The notes beneath the pieces were generated by a model that was not told where the DNA came from, ran no database searches, and saw only the letters and a list, made by a program, of their open reading frames with translations. This document shows, piece after piece, positions 33,861 to 45,300 of a stretch of DNA of 64,000 nucleotides. Each line of letters starts with the position of its first letter. Position 1 is the stretch's first letter. Both the position numbers and the translations under genes were made by a program. This stretch comes from Spongospora subterranea f. sp. subterranea. Its lineage: Eukaryota; Endomyxa: Phytomyxea; Phytomyxea; Plasmodiophorida. Where the stretch lies: contig JAUGWO010000012.1 of assembly GCA_049724395.1 (NCBI GenBank), positions 124,001 through 188,000 of the forward strand, in the 5' to 3' direction.

Positions 33861-34960
33861 TGGCTTTTGGAGAAGGATTCGAATGTAGCCAAACAGGACC
33901 GATTGGATTCAACAGGTAGCACAACCTGACCAGCTGCATTGCGAGTGAGGAACATGGCAACACGGTGAGGAAACCGTAGGCGAAATGGGGTCTGAGGGAG
34001 TGGATGGCCATGGCGAGATGAAGTTGTTGAATGCGTTGGTGAGGTCAAGGAGAATGTATGAACCTTCAAGGATGCATCGCGGTACACTTGTTCATGAGCT
34101 TGCCAAACAATCTGCCCGATTCGGCCTGGGGTTGCCGACAAAGGGATGACGTTCGCCGTCAAATGGTCCAGGTGAGCAAGAGACTCTGAGCACATCCCAG
34201 ACGCCATGCCCTGGTTAGATACGCCCAATCGCTGTCGGCCGGCCAGATTCTTGCTCGCCTGGCCAGTCTTGATAGCGACATCCTTTACTCTGTCGGCACC
34301 AACTGGCGGAATCGAGCCCACTGTATGGTAACCACATGATCAAGTGTACCGCGATGCTTCCCCGAAGGCTCATACATTCTCCTCGATCTCACCAACGCAT
34401 TCAACACTGTAAACCGCCGTCATCTCGTCATGGTTTCCCTCCCACAGACCCCACCTCTTTCGCTGCTGCACAAAGCAGTCGGCGAGGTCGGCCACGAGCT
34501 TTCTTCGTCGCAACGCGTTGGTCAAGTTGACCCGCTTGATCCTCTCATCTTCTCTTACTGCTACAGCGTCCGTCTCTCGCGTCCAATCGAAGCCCTTCCA
34601 GCCGCTCAAAGTCGAGAAATGGGGTAACTAGAGTTCTAGACGATACCATTGTCTTCCTCCCTTCCATCTGCCACTCACAGGCGCCCTCAAATCCCACGAC
34701 GTCTCCGCCCAACCGCGTCCAGACTCATCCTCTCTCATCCTTACTCATCTCACGCGTTCCTTGGACGGCGATGGGCTTTCGGCTGAGGGGGCCGTGTCAC
34801 TGGTGGTCTTCTTGAGGGTTATCGTGCCCTCGCTGGTGGTCCCGGCCCCGAACTGGCAGCCAAGATTATCGCCACCCGTGGCCCTGATTCGTGAGGAGCT
34901 GCCAACGGGCCACCCAGGAGATATCCCTCGAATCGTGTAAAAAGTGTTAAGACAATTGAA
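33861..34960. mobile_element. Decayed LINE reverse-transcriptase fragments in opposite orientations
   Basis: On the plus strand, 34353-34480 encodes EGSYILLDLTNAFNTVNRRH, the catalytic motif A context of a non-LTR reverse transcriptase. A matching copy lies on the minus strand at about 33990-34130, with the shared DNA words TACATTCTCCT and CACCAACGCATTCAAC. The two face each other around 34220. Neither is part of a long open frame, and the YADD motif was not found. Outer limits are approximate. Confidence 0.6.
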
Positions 34961-35090
34961 GTGAAAGCCATATGTGCAAGTGCATAAAGAATCATTCTGA
35001 CCTCAAAAGTGTGTGTCTCACCTCGCTGCTCAACCCTAAGATATACGATGACTTGACCTGAAGAATTTGGATTAGGACATAGTGTCTTTG

Positions 35091-35275
35091 AAGACTTCTG
35101 GCGAATGGAATGTAAGCGGGGAGAGATGCTATTCCTGCTGTCAGCATCTTTCAAAATTTGAGCTAAAATCTTGCCAGTTGGAAAAGACTTCTGGCGAATG
35201 GAATGTAAGCGGGAGAGATGCTATTCCTGCTGTCAGCATCTTTTAAAATTTAAGCTAAAATCTTGCCAGTTGGAA
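35091..35275. repeat. Direct tandem duplication, ~93-base unit
   Basis: AAGACTTCTGGCGAATGGAA at 35091 and again at 35184, each followed by GAGATGCTATTCCTGCTGTC and ending in CTTGCCAGTTGGAA; four differences or fewer. A 111-codon minus-strand frame (34819-35154) overlaps the first copy; its product is unknown. Confidence 0.9.
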
Positions 35276-36740
35276 CACAGAACTGCTCCTCTTGAATGAA
35301 GTCGAATAACATGCACATAAGCAGATAATACATTAACTGATGGTCGAATGGAACACGTTCCAAAGTTTCTCTTCCTTTCTAACTTACACAAACCGGGACA
35401 GAGACTGCTGTCCCATTATCGGAGCACCAGTTTGGATCATTACCAGATGATCCAATCTTTTCAACAGTCTACAGAAGGAATATGTTCCAGTTCATTCCAT
35501 CAAACATTCTCATATGCTGATTGATAACCTAGAATATTTCCGACGGCAGCATTTTTGTCTCTCTGTCCTTTCTGTACGAAATATGTAGATTTTGGTTTCC
35601 CAGGACCGCACTCTAATGTGTAATCTGAATGACCTCCATCAACTTTGTATTGAACTACACAAGAGAATTCCGAAACTCCAATGAAATCCGCAATATCCCG
35701 CTCACGCAGCAAATAGGATCTGCAGAATTGAATGTTAGTAACTGCTGAATTACCCGACAGAAGCAACCGCCCTTGTTGTATTGTTGAGTGATCCATGATG
35801 GGTCAGGAGCAAGGCGAATGACCTGAAACTGTGCTGATCAGGCTGAACGATAAGTGTTCAGTTCATCGTAATCACAGAAAATGTGGCTCAGTGACAGACA
35901 CCCTGTACTCGAATCGCTAGCAGCGAATTCGGGATTCTAACATGGCTTTAGGATTTGAAATCATATCCGCTGGATAGAATCTTGAATGCAGCGTTTTGGA
36001 GAATGTAGCCTATCTTGTCGAGTCCACTTTTCCCCGTTCATCACGAAGAAATTGCTTTGTGAATTGTTGGAAGACCATTCAGGCAGATATGAAGGCCTTT
36101 TACGGCTCTTATTCCTTGCATCATTAAAAAAATCCAGAAGACAACAACGATTTCCAGATTACTGACTGTTGGAACTTGGTGAAACGAGTCCCCGAAGAGG
36201 CAGCAAGTGGTGGAACCGGGACGTTTGCCCCGCGAGCAGGTCGAGATTTTGACTCAAGAAGAGCTACGTAGAAGCGAATGTCATCTTCCCTTTGCCTTGA
36301 CAGGGTGTTGCCAGGCGCGACTGTAAAGCAGCGTGTTGGCAGTAAAAGCAAAGGCCTATCGTTGAAAACAAACTGGCTTTGTATTGAGGAGGATGAAGAA
36401 GCCGAGAAGGGCATCACGAAAATCGGTGATGCAGCTCAAAAAAGGTGCCGACTGAGCACCCCGGCGATTAAGGTTTACCCGCGGGAACCTGGCCGTACGC
36501 CAGGAGGAGCCCATTGACGGCAGGAGCCTTAACTGCCGCCCGAAATGCCGTCGGGACGACGCCGGTATTGTCCACCAGCTGATAGATTGGAAACGCATCC
36601 AGCGAGAGCCGCGAATTGATTATACGCGCAATGCTGCGTGATTCTCTAAGCACCGATATGAAACCTTGCCATTAAGCAGAGAGGTGAACAAAAAGGGAGT
36701 ACTCCACATACTCATGAGTGAATTAACCACAGCGCCAGGG
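35276..36740. other. Repeat-rich stretch without a supported gene
   Basis: Minus-strand frames of about 97 codons at 35500-35796 (from ATG, MDHSTIQQGRLLLSGNS) and 36124-36417 are open, but I recognise no domain and cannot extend them with splice sites. They may be remains of mobile elements. Confidence 0.3.
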
Positions 36741-36997
36741 AACATCTGCGCTGCATGCTCACTGACAACAGCGGCATCCGTGTGCACGGCGTCGGTGATA
36801 GTCGGGGTAGCCGCGTTCGCCTGGCGCAGCTTTCCCCCCTCCGATCGCCATCAGCTGCTTCGATGTTCGCCATGTTCAGACTTCAGAAGAAGCTGCGCCA
36901 GGCGAACGCGGCTGCCCCGGCTATCACCGACGCCGAGCACGCGGATGCCGTGATCTGGCATCATGCCGTTGTCAGTGAGCATGCAGCGCAAATGTTT
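36741..36997. mobile_element. Hairpin (foldback) element, ~257 bases
   Basis: The left arm 36741-36832 and right arm 36890-36997 are inverted copies of about 92-107 bases. ATCTGCGCTGCATGCTCACT is mirrored by AGTGAGCATGCAGCGCAAAT, and CGCGTTCGCCTGGCGCAGCT is mirrored by AGCTGCGCCAGGCGAACGCG. The right arm has a ~15-base insertion (ATGCCGTGATCTGGC). GC content is clearly above the flanks. The loop is about 57 bases and there is no coding frame. Confidence 0.85.
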
Positions 36998-38729
36998 CAC
37001 TGACGCAGGTCGGCAGGTGCGCCGGCGTGGTGGGGGGAGGGGAAGCCATGACGCTACTGTACTCGTTGTCCATTAATAATGTTTCGCATGTGTGTACGTG
37101 CAGTACAGTACGACTAAACAGAACGCACCACGAGGCCGCTCCGCGCAATTCTCACCGCAGCATTTTTGAAACTGTGGGAAATAATTCAAGGGGATTACCT
37201 ACGTGCTCTACGCTCCACGCGATAGATTGTCGATGGCTGCTGTTCAGCCCCCCGAACTCAACCCGCGCAGCATGCAATCTGTCCGAGAGCTGTTGAACAG
37301 ATGTCCAATAATTCCTTAACGCTAGTTGCGTATTGTTCAGTTAAAATCGACTCCGTCGAATAAATGCACGCGGAGCCGCCTCCTGGTGCGTTGGATTAGA
37401 TTGGTCCGGGTAATCCAGCTTTTTCAATCCGCGCCAGGAGCTTTCAAAACGTGAAGAGATTCCCTAGAAATGCAGCCAATTTTTTGTCGTACTGTACGGT
37501 TAGTTTTTCGGAGCTTCTTTCGACTCCTTCTTCCTTCACCTTACCCTTTTACAGTTCAGATTCTACCTTTATTCTACTCCTACAATTTTACCCTCTATTT
37601 CTCTGACCTTTCTACCCTCATCCTCTACCCTACCCTATCTACGTACGTGGCAGGGAGTAATTACGATGAAGGGTGTATCTACACAGCGAATCAACAACAA
37701 ATTCCGCAGAGACGAGCATTCTGTTCAAAACAGCGAAAAATTTGCTATCAAAAGGCGAATCAGCAGGCCCTTCCTTTGATTTACATAGCTGCCAAGAATT
37801 TCTACACGCTCAAACAGATCCAGTTAGTTACCTTCTTTTCAAACACAGCACAAAAATGGCAGCAGAAGCGCAATCAGCGAAATCGCAATAACCATGCGAT
37901 TGAAAGTGATGAATCCGACTGATCCTCCTTCATCGTACCTGAATTTAATCGGTAAACAAAGATGAAAGAGAGAGGAGCACGTTGTGGTCGCCAACGCACA
38001 ACGGAATAAATCCCGGTACGGTACTCTGCCTTTCATTTTTCTTTGATAGACCATCAAATCGTTCCGAAGCTGAATGTGTTCTTGTTGATCTGCAATTCCT
38101 CCATGAAATGAACTATGATACACACTGAATACAGCAGTGATTGCAGTCAAATCCTGCTTGCTGATAACAGGATGGTTTGCCCTAGCAGGCTAATCATCCG
38201 GACCTGTGTTGCAAAAGTGTAGGGTCGTCGCTAGCACCATCGTAGTTCAGTATTCAGCATGACTTTGTGCATAGTTCTCGTGTTTCACTGCAGAGCAGGT
38301 TTGATGTAATGGCAAAACATTGTGGCGGACTCAAAGCGCACGCTCGATATCGTTGAAAAGACTGGACATCTTAGATAGATACCGAAAAAACCAGTTCTAC
38401 AACGAGCTAAAAAAGACTTTGAATATCAGTTTGTGGACGTAGCGAATTATTCTGGTACACTCGTTTCAATGTTGCTTGCTAAAACCACAGTTTAAGACAA
38501 CAAAGTCACTGTACACTCTCTGTTATCACAAGGGTGCCAGGCAGATCACAACATGACGAGGTGTCAAATGAGCATTGCAACAAAAATCAGAGTCGGAAGG
38601 ACAATTTAGCGGTTGACGTCTTTTTGCCAAACGCAAGCCTGGAAGCTGCGGTAATTAGTGCGATGCAACAATGAACTTGGCACTACTACAGCACAATCTT
38701 GTTTATTTTTAGTTTCGATCACATAAATA
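36998..38729. other. Stretch with weak coding frames only
   Basis: A 150-codon plus frame (37470-37922) and a 72-codon frame in another phase (37673-37891) overlap; both look partly protein-like, and neither has a domain. A long C+T-rich run (37500-37640) drives the first. On the minus strand, 37839-38150 ends with a hydrophobic run. No gene is claimed. Confidence 0.3.
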
Positions 38730-40135
38730 TTAGTTCTCTGTTCTCGTTTTTTTAGAGTTGATCGTTATTCCAGGAGTTGGACTGTTGGACGATGGAGAAA
38801 ATTCGCTGTCAGTATCGTAACGCGTTCTAAAATTGGCTCCAAAACTAAACGATGACGACGATTCTTGCTTCTCTCGAACTAGCGAAGCCATAAATCCCGG
38901 ATTGATCTGAGAACAAGTCTGGATCAGGCGGCTGGGACGATGCTCGTCTTTCGCTGATGTTGACGTCAACAGATGTCTCATTACAACACAATAGCGTTCG
39001 CCAGCCGAAATTCGTTCGAGGGATCTATGGAAACTGTTACGTTTTACAGAATAATGTTAAAGCAACGGCTAATCACCTCGCGAAAATACAAAAGCAACAT
39101 TGTCGTTGGGACGATTTCCCAGATCATGGACAGCAAAAACGCAGCCCTGGATACTTCATGTGTCGACCCTGATTCGCTGCCGATTTTTATGGATGCTAAT
39201 CCGAATCTGAGGGGCAACTTGTAAGTTAGCAAAACGATCGAATTCCAAGGAAATCAATTACAGATTTAAGAAGTTATATATACAACGAGACAGAAAAATG
39301 AGCCAGGTGCACACTGTGATGACAATAATCGTTCGCGTTGACATCCTTCTGAGGCTAAACAATACAACCTGCCCATACTTGATATTAGGTACCGAACATC
39401 AATGACAAGAGTATATCGGGGCATACCTGATCCGTAGTAGCAGCAATAATGATTAATGCTCCATAGTACGCATACGTTGCCACCAGAAGCAGAAACTGTA
39501 GCGACATGAAGGTTTGGTGTGTTTTCTCCAAACGAGAAGATCCATCGAAATTAGGGTTTGACGATAAATAAATGTAGACTATACACACTTAAACAATGCA
39601 TCTTTCACGTATTAATGCAATTTTCTCACCTAGTGTCAACGATATCACTGTCCCGTTTACCATCAGATAGATAGCTCTATAACAATGTCGAATTCGGTTC
39701 CACTGTCGCTCATATACAAGAAATGCATAGAAAACGCAAATCAAAGAAAACGTGGCAAATTGCAAATCGATCGGTATCTGCGACAGTGTTATTAATGTGA
39801 ACGAACTACTGAGCAATTAAAATATACCCAATACAAGCACAGTTGTAGGAAAATAAAAGACTCGATGTCAGCTGAGAAGAAAATCACGCGCGAAGCCGAC
39901 CATAAGAAACCCAAGCTCAAGAACGCTGTTTGGAAGCTGACGAGAGAATGTTTGAATATCGCAATGCGAGCAACTTCAGTAACAATATATGCAATGAGCA
40001 CATTATCGACAGATATAAATCGAAGTAGAACGTGAGAAACAAAAGTCGAAACCAGAATATTGTTTTCGACTGACGCTGAAACACGCATATGGTGGCGACG
40101 GAAGCGTAGGACAAGATAAGAATCCCGGCGAGCAT
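38730..40135 (-). CDS. Seven-pass membrane protein of the GPR137/TOM1 (THH1) family
   Basis: GPR137-type proteins sit in lysosomal membranes of animals; plant TOM1/THH1 sit in the tonoplast. Exons (complement): 40002-40135, 39828-39936, 39630-39777, about 39427-39578, about 39270-39350, about 39080-39215, then a C-terminal exon that is unsettled; the first four are exact in phase. Seen: LSLGFLWSASRVIFFSADIE (family pattern W-A-x-L-R-x-x-x-F-S), then IPIDLQFATFSLICVFYAFL (family LQFxTxTL), VNGTVISLTLG, LLLVATYAYYGALIIIA and SMIWEIVPTTMLLLYF (family VEIxPxxxVLxxxR). Two frames are open at the 3' end: a serine-rich tail ending at 38730, or a tail ending near 38853 with a TAG. Confidence 0.65.
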
Positions 40136-40441
40136 GGCTCAAGGTGACGTCAAACAGCAGATGTACCGATCAGCATGAAGATCTAATTGATTTACGAGGC
40201 CGTTAGCAGTCCCATTTTACGTTGTAGGGAAGGGATTAGGGACTATACACGGTAGGGTAACACTATCCGACTGCGATTCGACGTGGGAGGTTACAGTGTG
40301 TCGACGGGACAGTTCAGTGGTGAAATGGTGATTTGGGGGCAACCAACCCAGGTGTACTGTACAACCGTCGCAAAAGCCGCAGCGAATACGCCCATGACGC
40401 TCAAAGTCGACGACAGATTGTATTAGCAGAATAATAAGTGA
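40136..40441. other. Intergenic between MAGOH and the GPR137-like gene
   Basis: 306 bases with no coding frame, RNA or repeat that I can support. It lies upstream of the GPR137-like gene and downstream of MAGOH. Confidence 0.4.
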
Positions 40442-41163
40442 TTAAATGGGTTTAATCTTGAAGTGTAATCCGACTAGAGAAAACACGAAACATTTCAGAT
40501 CTTGAACGAGGAAATAAAATGCCTTGAACCCTTCGGAGTCTTTGCATTTTTCGACGTCCATCAATGAGCCGATTTTGGCAGTTTCAAAAGAAATGTGCTC
40601 GTTGTTCATAACAATTTCCAGCTGTTGTGATCCGACACGATCGGGCACTGGCCATTTACTGTCGTCTTCCCTATAAAACCTCACATTGAGAGGTAAAATT
40701 AAGCCAGAAATGAAATACGTACTTGAGGATTTCGGAAGTCTCTAAAATTCGAGCAAGTTCTTTTAGAACGCTTGGAGAAACAAAAACTAATGAAGTGATG
40801 TCAGACGCAATACGGTTACAATTAGTACTGACTCACCTTCTTTTCGAATCATTCGATCGTTTTTGTAGTTGGAGTTGTTGGCATATCGTAACTTGCCATC
40901 AGACCGAAATTCGAATTCTAAAAACTCATGGCCAAACTTTCCCTTGTGTCCGACACTAATCAAACAGAAATACTCAATAAAACAGGTATGAATTTTTCGA
41001 AGAATGGGGACAAATCGGTAATCCTTAACGGTTGGCAAAACGTTTCAAAGCAAACTACTAAAACTATAAAGTATTGAATATAAAAGCTATATTAAAAAAC
41101 AGATGTGTGGATTGTGCTAGACTCGTACTAATATCGGACATAGAAATCGTCGCTTTTGCTCAT
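40442..41163 (-). CDS. MAGOH: Exon junction complex core protein Mago nashi
   Basis: Core subunit of the exon junction complex; it binds Y14/RBM8A in the nucleus and marks spliced mRNA. Exons (complement) 41129-41163, 40837-40955, 40723-40786, 40442-40670; phases exact; 148 residues, close to the 146 of other species. Seen in order: [85 protein letters not shown] and the near-invariant end [20 protein letters not shown] plus KIKPI. Presence of MAGOH fits an intron-rich genome. Confidence 0.98.
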
Positions 41164-41745
41164 TGCCAACGACGTCCAATTACGCCGCACCGATTGCCAA
41201 ATCGACTAATCAAGATGTCCGCACGGATATATCATTGGGTGGAGCGGAGCCCCGACCCAACAACACCGGCTCATGGCGCAGCCCAAACTTTTCCTGTGTG
41301 TACAGTATGTACAACGAGTTGAACTTGTGAGTTGTGACATTTGAATCTGGACGGCGGTAGAGACGATCATAATTCAGATACTACTTGGTTGTTTTGTCGA
41401 TGGGGTCAAAACCACAATGTCACCTGCCAATGGCACGGCATGAAATAGGCGAAGCCCTAACCACGACCATCGATTAGTGTAATTGTCATCAGCGATTACA
41501 GAGGTTATTGGATGCCAAGGCCGCAAGTTATTGGAAATAATATTTTCTCTGCCTTCTGCGACGTGTTTGACCCTCCTTTATCAAAATGGCATGCCGAAAT
41601 GACTGGGATTTATTGATGTTACCTTTACACATACACTAGGAATCTGTTACCAGTCGCGCGACTTTCCTCTGTACAGTAAAATACATCTTACTGTGATACA
41701 CATTGAAAATCTTTCCCATTCGGGTTTTGTCATTTTCGTAAAGCG
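41164..41745. other. Shared promoter region, MAGOH and the four-pass gene
   Basis: Between two divergent starts. A 83-codon plus frame inside (to 41322) overlaps the MAGOH first exon antisense and is taken as chance. No repeat or RNA was seen. Confidence 0.4.
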
Positions 41746-42210
41746 ATGTTAGGCACGAGCGCTTATGAATTCCAGGACCTAACGAGAAAACAATCCTCGC
41801 TGGCGCTATGGATTCCCGTAGCTTTGGTCGTATCGGCGACAGGGCTGTATCTCAACGCGAAGCTGGCGATTGCAGCCTCGCAGGCGAACGGGTTGCTTGC
41901 GTTAAGCAAAGCGTTCTTCCTGCAGAAAACATCTATAGTGTTCTCCGAGCTCTGGTTCCCTACTCTTCTGGTTTTCGTCGCCCTGCAACTGTTTGTCGTC
42001 GCGTTTTTCTGTAGGAGAGAACATGCCGCAAGGCAAGCTGGAGCTCTTCGTCTTCTGTCCCTCATCATGCTGCTCAAGATCGTCGAAGCAACGTTGAAGC
42101 TTATGGATTCAAATGAATATGTTAACAGATGGCAATTCAACACCATATTCGACTTAATGGGCCAAGCAAGTTTGATGGTCTCTTATTTTTTATTTAGTTC
42201 TTTCAACTAA
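41746..42210 (+). CDS. Four-pass membrane protein, unrecognised
   Basis: An intronless 154-residue frame from ATG (MLGTSAYEFQDLTRKQSS) to TAA. Four hydrophobic segments: LALWIPVALVVSATGLYLNA, TLLVFVALQLFVVAFF, LRLLSLIMLLKIVEATL and LMGQASLMVSYFLF, with a basic loop (RREHAARQ) between the second and third. The layout resembles small tetraspan proteins, but no family signature is seen. It lies 169 bases upstream of CFAP65 in the same direction. Confidence 0.7.
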   Translation: MLGTSAYEFQDLTRKQSSLALWIPVALVVSATGLYLNAKLAIAASQANGLLALSKAFFLQKTSIVFSELWFPTLLVFVALQLFVVAFFCRREHAARQAGALRLLSLIMLLKIVEATLKLMDSNEYVNRWQFNTIFDLMGQASLMVSYFLFSSFN

Positions 42211-42379
42211 ACTCCGTTCTATCTATGTTGTGTGTTGTGTGAACATATATCAGTCTCGAATGTCGCCCCTGTCCGCTCATCATGCAAGAAAGGGGCTTCA
42301 AACACGTTTGCCATCGAACCTAATTTTCAGTTAGTGCCCCTGGTTATCTTGAACTTGGAGACGGCATGATGAAGGGGGG

Positions 42380-45300
42380 ATGACCTCCTGTGCCAGTCAT
42401 AGTCCCAAGGTGGACCTTTTAGAACGCCATCAAACGCGAATCCTGGCCATGGCGATGACTCATCAGGAGCGAATTGATACCTTCGGTATTGACTGCGGCA
42501 GCTCTCTGATTTGGAAAGGATGGTTGGTCCATCGTTGCGCGCTAAACACTCGTGTCATTGATTTGCAGGAGCATTGGCGGGCAATATAACAAAGTGCTTA
42601 CCTTTCGCAATGTGTCTGCCGTCGTCAAAACCCTATCGTACAAACTGCCATCGACCAAAACATTCTACATGGAGTTTCCTGTTCCTGTCAAGCTACATCC
42701 AGGAATGTCCTTTTCCACCACCGTCTCTTTCCGCCCGCCTGCTTTCCAGTCGTATGCGGACGTTATTGAGGTAGAACTCATCGCCTGCGATCAGCATTTC
42801 ACCGACGCGTTCAAAGGTTACAGTTGGTCAAGGGACCTTTACCCTTCTAATACAAGGGTGTATTCCTGGTTTGGAAATCTCTCTACCGGAATCATTACCT
42901 TTCGGCTTTCAGGCGGTAATGGATTAGCCAATGGGACGCGAATGGGCATAGTCCAATGAGGTTTTCGCTGTTTAGGTAGGATCGCCAGCGTCGATGACAT
43001 TGAACATCGTCAACTCTGGAGAGTTGGATGCCGATATTGTGTGGTCTGCCTCGAAGCCATTTCAGATCACGCCTGAGAAAGTGTGCATACCCTCGGGCTC
43101 AACATTCTCAGCATCTTGCCAGTTTCAGTCCAATGTGGCGTCTGTGTTTGAAGGACGAGCCTGTTGCCAGGTATGCTCGAATAAAAATGACGTCATCTTG
43201 TGCTCCTTATCAACCATTGATGCCTCATTTGTTAGATTAGCCACGGAGACGTTTCCGAAGAGAAATACGTGCTCGTTTCTGCGATATCAAAGTCTGTAAA
43301 TCAATAGATTCAGTCAATAGTAACTTTAGTTGCTCTCTAGATATCCACAATTGACATTGGATCAACCTCAAGTGGATTTCGGTGCAGTTCCTGTGGGGAA
43401 AACGGCGAAAATCGAAGTTGTTTTGACGAACGTGTCCCCGGTTTCTGCTCAGTTTTCATTGCATGCGCTTGAATCAGATCGTGCGCCCGTATTTTCTATC
43501 AAACCACATTCCAGTGTGGTGAGTGGTCCTGACACAAATGTCATGTCAATTGATGAATTGAATACTCTTCATCAGGTTCCAAGCAAAGGTTCCGTTGCCG
43601 TAGTTGTTCAATATTCCCCAAAGACGCCTCTCACAGCGATCGTTGACCACTTCGAGTTTCGATGTGCCGGCGGGAACGCCATCAAAATGACGTGCCGTGG
43701 GTCGTCAACTGAGATTGAATACAAGCTCGAACCTGTCCGAATTGATTTCAAAGACGTGAGGACACTAACGAATTACATTCGGTTTGTTGATGACGCAAAT
43801 GTTAGGCGCTTTTGGGATTGTCACTCCAACAATCTATAGTGATCAGCAATTGCTCCAATATCCAGCCGTTGCGATTTAGGTTCACTGGAGGTTATGGAGC
43901 ATTTCGTTTTGCGCCCGCATTTGGTGAAGTGAAACCTACTTTAACCGCAACGATCAAGGTCAATCTTGAAGTTATCGACAAAATGCAGTTGGAGTGTCAA
44001 CTCTCGCTTAGGTCACATTCACCCCGACCGACACGATCAACTATTACGAACGTGTATATGTTGTTATCGAACATGGTCGCCCTCATTTGATTGATCTGAT
44101 TGGGACGTGTTTCAACGAGCTGATCCGTCCGCCTCCATTTTCTCACGAACTGGTACGTCTGTGATAAAACCGTGTTGCAGTTCCCAGAAACAACTTGGTT
44201 CGTCGAAGGTCGACCACTTTCATCGTCGTTGTGCTATCGGTCTGGGAAGCGTATCCCCTGAAACTCTAGAAAGGCACCAGAGGGAGAAACAGTTGAGTCT
44301 CACGAGTGCCTTTACATACCGGTTTCGTTTAATTTCCGATCAGATTCGAGGTGGCTACTGCTCCTCTCCTGTCGAATTCATCTCCTGTCAATGACCGGTT
44401 CTTGGCCTATATGGACAAAGACAACTCGGGCATTGTCCACATAGTTGAGGCTGATAACGGTCTGAGTTTCGCCTCGTCGCCGACCATGAACGGAACTCAA
44501 GTTCGGTTCCTTCACGTTAAAAACGGGTCCGACGGGAAAGTAGGAATGCCTTTATCAGCGCCTGTCGTGATTTAATCGCACGAATCAGGTTTGTGTGGTA
44601 TGGCATGATACAAACGGCAACAGTCCCTTCATTGTGTCACCAAAGCAGCGTGATATTCGCCCTCAGACCATCGCACAGTTTCAAGTAAATCGGCGTCCCC
44701 TTATGCATGATCCCTAGCTTTGTTAACGGTTCCGAAAAAGGTTATTTTCAGACCACGCCACGATAGCCTCTATTACTCAACCCACCTCTCGTGTACCGCT
44801 TACTTCAAGGTTTGGTTGATAGCGTGTTCGTGTTCATCATAACTGATTCTGAGATCACTCAGGTTAATCGCTCGTTCCGTTTAGTTACGAATTCAACGTT
44901 TACCCCGCCCTGGAGTTTGGCAATTCCTGTTCTTGCAGATAGCTTCAGGTGTTGTTTTTGCCGTTATTTGAATTTGTTTCGGTTTTTTTGGACTAACCTT
45001 CATATTTTAAGAATTGGCGCTGAACATTTCCTACCTAAAGGGAGGTTCCATTGCACCAATTTCGAATTTCCTCCAATATGCCAACGTTCTACAAGCTATT
45101 TGACTGTTCGCCTGTCGAATAGTGGTGAGCAATTCACGAAAATCCAATGCTGTTGGACTCATTGAAGCGTCTGGCCAGGGAATACTCCTATGCATTTCGC
45201 GTTTCGGAGTCAACAATCTCCCGACAATGTGTTCATCGTGAAGCCGGTCATGGGCAGCGTTGCGGCTGGAGCGTTTGAGATGGTCACGTTCGGTTTCCGC

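Noticed and set aside
37470-37922. 150-codon plus-strand frame
   Set aside because: Driven by a C+T-rich run, competes with another frame on the same strand, and shows no domain.
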